Below are positions 1-10,800 of a DNA stretch of 64,000 nt, one piece after another. The notes beneath the pieces are model-generated. The model had not been told where the DNA came from. It worked only from the letters and a program-made list of their open reading frames with translations, and made no database searches. Numbering within the stretch: position 1 is the stretch's first letter; the number at the start of each line of letters is the position of its first letter. Origin of the DNA: Deltaproteobacteria bacterium (GTDB lineage: Bacteria; Desulfobacterota; Desulfarculia; Adiutricales; Adiutricaceae). Location: positions 1 through 64,000 of the forward strand of contig JAITKA010000005.1 of assembly GCA_031278635.1 (NCBI GenBank), given 5' to 3'. The position numbers were made by a program, and so were the translations under genes.

Positions 1-222
1 TCCGAGATTCCGGCCCATTTCAATCGGCCAGGCAATCACTGCCCCGGCCATCGGTCCTGGCCGCCTCCCGAACCATCGTCTTTCCCGCTTTTCCAGAGCC
101 GCAAAAATCCCATGGAATAGCCCTTCCCTTGGTTTGGCTGCCTAGCCGGTTAGGCTGTGTGTTATGACCAAGGATAGAAGGGCACAAGCGCTTTAATGAT
201 CCTTACCGCCTGTTTTCCGGCC

Positions 223-268
223 GGTACCTGATCTCGTGAATAAGTGGTACCTGATCTCGCGAATAAAT
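223..268. repeat. 23-bp tandem direct repeat, two copies (GGTACCTGATCTCGYGAATAARY)
   Basis: GGTACCTGATCTCGTGAATAAGT directly followed by GGTACCTGATCTCGCGAATAAAT. Confidence 0.85.
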
Positions 269-763
269 GGTGGCCAAAACAAGGCGTGAACGGGAAGTTT
301 TTTTATGGTAAAGGAACATACTAAGGCGCAAAAATAATTAATTTATGATAAATTAGATCGCTAATCAAAAACATAATCTTTTGACTTTGGGCAAGGTTTC
401 CGGGGATTATTCCCACGGTTTTTAGACATTTTAAATAGCCTATAGCAGGTTGGTATTTTGTGATATTTCTGAATTTTTTTGATAATTATATTGATAATGC
501 CTACTTTGTTTCGATTCTGTAGTAGTCGGAGGGAATTTTCTCTCATTTTCCCATTGACAGTCATCTGCTCTCGTGTTAAGCTTTTGTGAAATTTGCAATT
601 TCCCCTTTTTCACGACGAGCTGACCTCGCTTCGGATATAATAATTTAATTGTATCTATCAACGACTATTTGGCCAGATATTGTCCTCCCATAGTCGGCCA
701 ATATAAATTTCGTAGTTCTCAGTATTCTAAATTTAATTTAATATATATGCTTAGAGAAGTTAA

Positions 764-1606
764 ATGTCATATAAGATATTATTTTGCCTATTAACAACTT
801 TTTTGGTATTAATACATGCAAGTTCATTGGTGGCTAGTCCCGATGAAATTTCGGAAAAGACGGCCGAGCAATCCCAAGCCATAAGCCCGGAAGTTTTGTT
901 CACGACCTTGTTGGTTAACGCCGAGAAAGGTCAGCCTCAAGATATGATAAATGTTGGATATTTGTATGAAAGGGGTATAGGGGTCACCAAAAATTTTACC
1001 AAGGCGTTGCGTTGGTATGAAAAAGCCGCCCAAGCCGGTGAGCCTGAAGGTTACCATCGACTGGGCCTTTGTTATGAATCCGGTTTGGGTACCGCCGTCG
1101 ATCTGGCCAAGGCCGTTGACGATTTTCAGAAAGCCTCCGAAATGGGTTCGATTTCGGCCAAATATAAGCTAGCCTCTTATTATCTTTTAGGCACTTACTT
1201 ACCCAAAGACGAAACAAAAGGTATGGCTTTGCTCATCAATGCCGCTGAGGGCGGGAATTCCAACGCCGCGAACGAGTTGGCCGCCGTTTATTTAAAAGGC
1301 CTTTTCGGTCAAAAGGCCGATCCAGTCAAGGCCAATGAATGGTTTACCAAAAGCGCCGAGGCGGGCAATCTCCAAGGGATCAAAAACCTGGCCGTCATGC
1401 TCAAAGACGGTCTGGGGGCCAAAGAACCTTCCCCGACCGAGGCACTGCGCTGGTATTTGGTCCTATGGAAGGCCGGGGACAATAGTCCCGCCCTCAATAA
1501 AATGATTTCCGACTTGCGCGAAGGGATAAGCGAAAAACAAGCCAATCAAGCGGATCTGGACGCCGAAAAATGGCTCAAGGCAAGCCGGGAACGCTTGGTG
1601 CGATGA
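764..1606 (+). CDS. Secreted Sel1-like (SLR/TPR) repeat protein
   Basis: 280-aa ORF; N-terminal hydrophobic signal; repeated A..G...A...LG..Y..G.G...D..KA..W..KAA motifs. Confidence 0.9.
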   Translation: MSYKILFCLLTTFLVLIHASSLVASPDEISEKTAEQSQAISPEVLFTTLLVNAEKGQPQDMINVGYLYERGIGVTKNFTKALRWYEKAAQAGEPEGYHRLGLCYESGLGTAVDLAKAVDDFQKASEMGSISAKYKLASYYLLGTYLPKDETKGMALLINAAEGGNSNAANELAAVYLKGLFGQKADPVKANEWFTKSAEAGNLQGIKNLAVMLKDGLGAKEPSPTEALRWYLVLWKAGDNSPALNKMISDLREGISEKQANQADLDAEKWLKASRERLVR

Positions 1607-1837
1607 TGAAAATTGATGGCCATGCGAAAACCACAAATTTATAAAATATCAAATAAATAGCGATTATTTTTTACAAATTCATCAATAAAGACCATTCACT
1701 GCCAATTTTTATTGGCTTTCTATGTTTTCTTGCCTTAATATATTTTAATCAAAATTCTTCTGAGGCAAAAACGTAAATTTCTATTATTGATTCATTGTTT
1801 TTAAATATTTTATAATATATCATTTGTAGAGGCTAAC

Positions 1838-4800
1838 ATGTATCAATCTAAAACCCCAATCACTGAAAATAATCCGGAAGGACGGCGTCATAGGCCAAAC
1901 GGATCTGGCCAGGCTTTTCTGGCTCCAAGGTGGATCAACCTCCTAAGTTTCCCGTTGGCCGCTATTTTGGCTCTCTCATTTTTGAGTAACGCCTTTGCCG
2001 CCGACACCATTCACACGGAAGAATATTATTCAAACATAACTTCCGAGGAATTGAGGGAATTGGGCGGCCCGCTTGGTTATATACTTGCCGATGACGCTTA
2101 CACCATGAATCTTACCGGCTATGGCGTTACGGTTGGAATTATTGAAGGGGGATTTTTAGAAGATAAAAATGATCATATTGACTTCAAAGATAAGTCTTCT
2201 GCCAATCAATCAGGTGATTATTATGTCTATTTACTTCGTAGTCAAGTTGATGAAGATGATTTGACACATGGAATGAATGTGGCAGGCATCATCGGGGCGG
2301 CAAAAAATGACGTCGGTATGCATGGAGTAGCCTATAATTCGACTTTATATAGTGTAGGGATAGGCAGTGAACCAGTAACTGATGGATTAATCGACCTTGC
2401 CTTCTCGAAAATTAAAGAAAATAAGAATATATCAATACTTAATCTGAGCTATGGTCCATCAAAAAGTAATTTAATTGAGAATAAACCTACCGTAGCAGAT
2501 ATTGTTTTCATGAATGGATTTAACGATCTCATAACTAGTAATGATGTTTTGATAGTTACATCCGCTGGAAATGATGGCCGGCTATCTCCAGATTATTCTT
2601 CTAGTATGCTTGCTGTCATTAATGGAACGACTTTATATCGATACGGTGCTACACATAATAATGTTCATGATGTTATCATAGATCCTCTTTATATGCGATT
2701 GTCAAATTATCCTCAAACATTTATTGATGCTGGCCTTAATTTTGATCAGGGTTCTGTTTTATCATATGGGGAAAAATGGAAATATAATCTATTGTCCATT
2801 AGCGCCTTTAATCCCCGATACGAACCTACAAGCATATCATTTCTGGCGCCTATGACTAACCTTGGCAACGGAATGGCAGCTTCAACCTTACTGGCACCGG
2901 GTATGTTTATCTATGGTCCCGATTATTCAGAAAATTCAATTCAAGAATATTCTATTATGGGTGGGACCTCACAAGCGGCTCCCCATGTTAGCGGTGTCGC
3001 CGCCTTGGTTAAAGAAGCCTTTCCTTATTTAGGGGGCAAACAAATTGGTGATGTCTTACTCTCGACAGCCACAAAACTTTCATCGCTTGATCAATTACCA
3101 CGTTTTATATTATTACAAGAAACAACACTTGATGAAGAACAAGAAGAAGTTGAAAAAATTGTAGCTTATACATATGTTAGTAATAGTTTTAGTAGTGTCC
3201 TTTTTAATATTTATGAAGAAAATGAAATTGCAATATATATTGATGAATATAAATCTTATTATGGTTATATACTAGATTCTTCATTTAAAAGTGACATTAA
3301 AAAGGCTATGGATGATATTAGAATACTATCAGATGAAGCTTACATAAGCCTTTTCGGGCAGGGAATCGTTAACGCTGGAGCGGCCATACGGGGTCAGACC
3401 GTTCTTGACGCCAATCGTTTGATGGAAGGCGAAGTTTACATCCCCGCCAACTCCGTGGCAACGACGGCGCTTTACACGTTCGATCTTGGTTCGTATGACA
3501 GTTATTGGGGCCGGAGCATCGGTCAAGTCGTCAACACGACCTCGTCCAGCGCTTTGTATAATCTGCCGGTTGGTTTTCAGAAACTGGGGGTCGGTACGTT
3601 AACTTTAATGGGAAAAAACAAGTACCTTGGTGAAACCATTATAAAAGATGGCACCTTACGTCTGGCCAAAGGGGCTGAAATTTCGGGCCGAGTGGTGGTT
3701 GGCAGTCAAGGCACTTTGGCGGGGTTAGGGACCGTGTTTGTTGGTGCCCAAGGGTTAAATACCACCGAATCGAACATAGTCACGGGCACGCTATCCGTGG
3801 GAGGCGTTGATGCCACGGATTATGGGATAATGTCCTTTTACGGCGGTTTGGTCTTGGAAAGCACCGCTAAGGTTAATTTTGACCTTGGCTCCTTCTCTAC
3901 GTCGATAACGCCGGTAGCCGGTACTCACTACGACAGCATCAGCATACTCTCGGGGTCCCTGGTTCTTGATGGTTCGTTGTACATAAACGTCGCCCAATCC
4001 GGTGTTTACACCCTATTTGACTACTCCTCAGGAAGCTATTTAGGAAACATTAACCAAGATTACACCTTGTCGGATCTTAATATGACCGGTTGGTCCGGAA
4101 CCTTGACAAATGATCCCATCTTGAAGCAAATTTTGCTAAGCGTGTCCAACGAAACGGGCCAAGTCACCCGCGTTTGGCAGGGCACGGGCGAGAACTCAAA
4201 TTGGGACGTTAATGAGGGTAAGTGGACGGACAGCCAAGCCTTCGTGAACCAAAAAGGTAATGTTTTATCTTTTAAAGGTGTTGGAGAGGAAATTCGTCAA
4301 AAAGATCATTTTGAATTTGATACTTTAATATTCGATGCTACAGAATATGTAATTTGGTCAAATTATTACGCTTTAATAGCAAATCTAGCAGAAACCTCTA
4401 CCAGTGCGACCATTATCGTAACGGGCGATAATGCCGCATACATCAACTCTGACTTGTATAGTTACGATATTCCTTTGATTAAATCGGGGGATGGTCTCCT
4501 AGTTATAGGCAGTGGAAGAGCCGAACATCTAGGTCAAACGACAGTTCAAAAAGGGACGTTAGTTTCTTTAGGCAGTCCTGGGGCTTTTTCTAATGGTATA
4601 ATTGTAGAGGAAGGCGCCACTTTAGCAGGCGGGAATGTTATCCATGGACCAGCCGTAATCAAAGGAATTCTCGCTCCCGGGACTCAGGTAATGCATGAAG
4701 GCAGTATATACGCCGAATTTTACTTCCATAACGGGCTGACCCTAACCAGCACTGCCGTGTTAAAGTTGGATCTGGGGACAGACTCGTTGCGGGGGGATAC

Positions 4801-7800
4801 CTATGACACCATAAACGTCAGCAGAGGTAATTTTGTTATCGCCGGAAGCCTTAACGTAAACGCCTCCTCGGCGGGCACCTATAGGATTTTTGATTACGAT
4901 ACGGCGACTTACACTGGCGATATTTTAACCGATTTTTCTTCCACCAACTATGTTCTCGATGGCGTTAACGTTACCGGAACACTATATAATGATCCCATCG
5001 GCCATTATATTACGCTCACGCTAGCTCAATCATCACAAAGTGCTTATATTTGGAAAGGAACGGGCGTGAACGCAAGCTGGGGCTATTCTGATCAAGATGT
5101 TTTAGAGGGTAGATGGGAACATACTACTGGTCCTTCTTTTGAAGAATTAGGTAGTGTGATAACTTTTATCGATACGGGAGAAGAAATTACATTTAAGGAT
5201 AATTTATATTTCAATACCTTATTTTTTAACGCCGATAAATATACAATTAAAATGGATAGCAATAAAAGATTTATACCTGATTCATATAGTAAGATAAATG
5301 TATGTGAAGGTTGTACGGCTACATTATATACTAATGGATCTTATGGAAAAAATGGAGATAATATTGAAATAACAAAGGTTGGATTTGGGACATTAATTTT
5401 AGAAGGCTCCCATTATGGTCAAAACGATAATTTATTGTATAAAATAAACAATGGAACATTGATTACCAAGGGTGAATTCGATGGTTCCATTGAAGTGAGC
5501 GCTGGCGCCACCTTGCGAAACAGCAAGTTTCAACAGACTATAAAGTCGGTGAGTGGTTCTGGAACTTTAATTAGTGATTCTAGTACTACACTTAAAGTCT
5601 CGACGCTTAATTTTTTAGGAACACTCAGTGGTAATGGCACACTTGAAATAAACCAACAAGCAAATTTAGTCGATGCAAATAACTTATTAACTGGATATAC
5701 ATATTTAAAAAGCGCCACTTTGACGGCAAACGCAAAAGGTTTAAGTGGAAACATTATTCTTGACGATTATTCAAGCATTATTTTAAATCAAGGATATAGT
5801 GATACCCTTGATGTGGATATCGCTTATGGGAAATTTTATAAAACAGGTCCTGGTGAATTAGTTTTTACAGGTTCTAGAGGGGGTACCGGCGAGACGCATA
5901 TACAAGAAGGTATTTTAAGACTCCAAGATGGATCCATAAATGGGGGAAACGTATACGTTGGAATCAATAATTCTTCGTCCAATACCCCCGGTTTGGCTGG
6001 TTGGGGCACCGTTCACTACGAAACCACGGTTGAAACCCTTCTTTACGTTGGAACCAATGCTGCTAGCGGTGGTAAACTCTTAACATTCGATGACCTTACG
6101 TTAAAAGCTCAATCAAATACCTATTTTGATTTAAACGACTTGGGTACCGCTGGAGAGGACTATAACTCGGCCAGGGTTCTTGGGACATTTAAGGTTAACG
6201 GTAATCTCCATATAAATGCGAAAAAAACAGGTTTTTATACTTTATTTAGTGACATGTACTCAGTTAACTATCGCATAGACAGTCTTTATGATACTTTTCA
6301 AAGTGTTGAAGCCAAAGTTCTAGACAATATAGTCAATTATTATTTTAACGAATCTAATAATAGTATTAATATAATATTAACCGATAAAGATCTTACCAAG
6401 CGTGTTTGGACAGGTACTGGTCAAACGTATTCCAATGTAAGTTGGTCTAATACCGAAGGAAGATGGGAATTTTATCCTCAATGGGTTGAACATCCAAATA
6501 TGGAACTTGTTTTTAACGGGTTAGGAGAAACAATTAGAGTTTATGGAGCAAAAAACTTTGAAAAAATAACTTTTTCTTCTGATGGATATTATTTAACCGG
6601 CGACAATTTGCAAAATTTCTGGAAAAATTCCGACGGACATCAATCTAAAATTGACGTGGCCAGTAACATGACCGCGGTCATTTTAAACGACATAAACCTT
6701 TGGGATAACGCTTTCATAAAGGGCGGCCAAGGCACTCTGGTCGTAAAAAATATTAACGCCGGCCGTTCCGGTTTCATTTCTATCCAAGACGGCGTCCTTA
6801 TGGTTCAAGATGGAACTTTGAGGGCGCCATTCGTGTCCTCAAGTTTTGGCTCCACCTTGGCCGGGAGCGGAATCATTGACGGTTATGGCAATTTCACGAC
6901 CGGCGGCAAGGTGTCTCCAGGGGGTTCCGATCCTTCCGATTACGGGCGTCTCACTTTCACTTCCGGTTTGGTCGTCAAATACCTGGAATTCGATTTGGGT
7001 AATCCCCTAACGGCAGGGGTAACCTACGACTCGATTTCGGTTACCGGTGGTAGTTTGAATCTGGACTCTTCCACGCTTTTTACCCTAAACGCCTTGTCCA
7101 CTGGGACTTATACCCTTTTCGATTACACTGGTGCCACCTTCTCCGGAACCATCGATTTTGGCGAAGTGCCGGCCAGCGTTTCTCTAAACGGTTCCAACGC
7201 ATCGGTTGTCTTTGAACATGACGAGCTTTTGAAAATCATAACCGCTACCTTCGCCCCTCAGTCGTCCTCCCGCTCTTGGCTTGGCGAGGGAAGACAGAAC
7301 ACGCCCTGGACCAGTGACTCAGGTCATTGGACTGATGGCCAAGACTGGACCAATGATCCTGGCAATATTTTGAGCTTTGTCGGGGAAGGTGACAATATCT
7401 ATTCTGATGGGTCTAAACATTTTGAGTCCCTTTCCTTTCAGGCGGATTCTTTCAAAATAAACGGGGGGTCTCTGGAAATAAATCCCCTAACCGGTGACGT
7501 GGGTTCGGTCTACGTCGCGTCCGGCTATAAGGCTACAATCTCATCCCCGATCACGGGGGTCGATAAAATCCTGGAAAAGCAGGGAACGGGCACCCTGATT
7601 CTCGGATATATCGAAGGAAATCATTCCTATAGCGGAGGCACCGTCGTCAAATCCGGAACCCTACGGCTCGATGAGGTCAATTTACCGTACGGGAATTTCA
7701 CGTTAAGCCCCGGGGCCACGCTGTCGGGGGTCGGAACCATCGCGGGTCCGGCCACGATCGAAGGTATCCTTTCACCCGGTAACGAGGAAGAGAAATCGTA

Positions 7801-10800
7801 CTACCTTAATTTCGGTTCTGGGCTGACCTTGACAGGTTCGGCCACGGTCATTTTCGATTTGGAAAGTGCGGGAAACCCGGGGTACCGCTCTGACCTGATC
7901 AAAATCACCTCCGGTGATTTGATTCTGGCCGGAAACTTAGTGGTGAGGGCGGATTCCTCAGGTTCGTACCAGTTATTCAATTACGGTGGCGCTAACTATT
8001 CTGGCAACATTGACAACGCTTTTTCCTCCATTGTCGCTACGTTGAACGGTTCCTCCATCACCGGGATCTTGGCCAATAACCCCGTGGATTCCATTATCAC
8101 CTATACCATTGCCGCAACCGACCAAACCGCCAAGACTTGGGAAGGAGATGGCAGCGGCGGTACTTGGGGTTACGGTTCCAACGGTTGGAACGACGGAACT
8201 TCCGGGGAAGGTGATACTTCGGGACTCGTGGTCACTTTCTCAGGGACGGGGGAGACGATAACGGTCGTTGCTTCCGGCGCCGAGAATGATTCCATGAACT
8301 TCGATACCCTCACGTTTTTGTCAGACGATTTTACACTTACCGGTGACAAATTGGAAATCGACCCGAGTTATGGCTCAAACGACGTGGGGGTTATCAGCGT
8401 TGGACAGTCATTGACAACGACCATCGAAAACACCATCGTGGGTGTGGGAAAAACCCTGCGGAAGGTCGGCGGAGGAGAACTCGTACTGACCGGACCGAAC
8501 GAGTACGATGGCGGGACTGTCGTGGCGGCGGGAACTTTGAGGGGCGATACGGGCAGTCTGTCCGGGGAAATCGTAAACGACGGTGTTCTCGTTTTTAATC
8601 AAGGGGACGCGGGTGACTTCGATGGAGTTTTGATGGGCTCCGGCACCGTGACCAAAGAAGGTAGCGGGGATCTGGTTCTCACCCAAGCAAACTCACACCA
8701 GGGAACGACCGTCATAGAGTCCGGGCGGATAGTCGCCGCCGCTGACAACGCCTTGGGGTCCGGTTCCTATTCCGTAAGTGAGTCGGCGGGCTTGGCCTTA
8801 CAAGGCACTTCCCAAACCGTAAGCGGCGTTTCCGGCCAAGGCTCGATAGATCTCGGAACCGGAAGCCTCGAGGTGGCTACGGCCAGCGGTAATGATTACA
8901 CTTACGGGGGTGGGATTTCTGGCTTGGGCGCCCTCATCAAAACGGGGCAAGGCACCTTGACCCTGACCGGTGAAAACGGCTACGCTGGCGGAACGAAAGT
9001 CTCGGGGGGTGTCTTAGCCGGTGACACCGCTTCCCTGCGAGGCGACATCGTCAACGACGCCCAGGTGGTATTTTATCAAGAAGACGACGACTCTTACGAC
9101 GGTCTAATGTCCGGCGAGGGAGCGCTAATCAAAAACGACCAAGGCGTTTTGACCTTGACGCAACGGAATACTTTCCATGGGGATAGCCAGGTCGCCGCCG
9201 GAACGCTTAAGGCTGGAACCGAAGGCGCATTGGGCTCCGGCTTTTACGAAGTAAGCGAAGCGGCCACGCTTGATCTGAACGATTTCGATCAAACCCTGTC
9301 GGGTCTTTTTGGCTCGGGCCAGATAAGTCTTGGTAACGCCACTCTTACGGTAAACGGTGACGAAAGCTCATATTTTGTGGGTTCCATCGACGGTGCCGGC
9401 TCTTTGGTTAAAGAAGGCGAGGGCATCTTCGTTTTCTTTGGTCAAAATTCCTACGAAGGGGGGACAACCGTCTCGGAAGGCGCGTTGGTTGGAAATTCGC
9501 TCAGCCTATCCGGGGACATCACCAATAACGCGACGCTTACGTTCAGTCAAGAAACCGAAGGTGTATTTGATGGGACCCTGGACGGTAGCGGGGTGTTGAA
9601 AAAAATCGGCTCCGGTAAACTGCTTCTCGATAATTTAGCCGATACCATGGGCTCGGTTTTGGTGGAAGCGGGATCCCTTATAGTTGGATCAAGTGAGTCT
9701 AATTCAAGCGCCAAATTGTCCGCCGACTCGGTTGAAGTCGGCGAGGGGGCTCTCCTGGGTGGTCATGGAACCATTGAGGCCGATGTCTTTATCTTAAGCG
9801 GAGCGATGTTCGCGCCTGGGAATTCCTACGGCACAAGCCAAGTCGATGGGGATCTTCGTTTTGAGGCTGGCGGGTACTATGACGTCGAGGTAAATCCGCA
9901 AGACCAATCCGTAAGGGACAAGACCGTGGTCAGTGGCACGGCCTACCTAAACGGTGCCATTCTTAGGCATATTGACACCGGGGGAACGGCTGAAGATTAT
10001 CTGAACAAACAATGGAGCATCTTGGAAGCCGGTACCATTGACGGGCAATTCTCCGAGGCGGTCTCCACTTTGGCCTTTTTGAACCCCACCCCCGAATATA
10101 CCGCTACCAAAGTCACGCTTTCTTTCGAGCTAAGACCCGTCTTCTCGGATACGGTGACCACCCAAAACCAAAAAGGCGTGGCCTCAAGCATAGAATCTCT
10201 CCCTGCGGGCAGCGAGCTGTTCGAAAGGGTGGTGACCACGGCTAACATCGATAACGTTGAGGCCATGATGGATCAACTTTCGGGCGAGGTTTTCAGCTCT
10301 CTCCACTCAGTTATCAATCAAATTAGCTCATTGATTACCCAAAGCGTAGTCAATCACGTGGCCAATTTTAGCCATGTAGCCGCCATGTCAAACTACGCCC
10401 CGGCTTCAGGGGAAAGAGTCACGAGTCATAGCCTGTGGGTTTCCCTTGGTGGCTCATACAGCGTCTTGAATGGCACCGACGAAGCCGGCAAAGTATTCAT
10501 AAGTGGCGCTGAGTTCTCCGGCGGCTACGATCTCAATCTGGCCAATGGCTGGTTGGCCGGTTTGGTTTTACATTTTAACGACAAGAAACTTCGGGTTGAT
10601 GATCGTTCGTCGGAAGTAGACGCCAACAGCTTCGGAACCTCGCTCTATTTTGGTCGAAATTTCGATCTTGACCGGGGAAGCTTCCGCCTTTTACTTGGCG
10701 GGAATTGGACCAGGCATAATATCAACAGCGAACGTCGTATCACCCTCCCAGACGTTCAGACTCTCAAGGCGTCGTTTAAAGCAGACTCATACCAAGTCTT

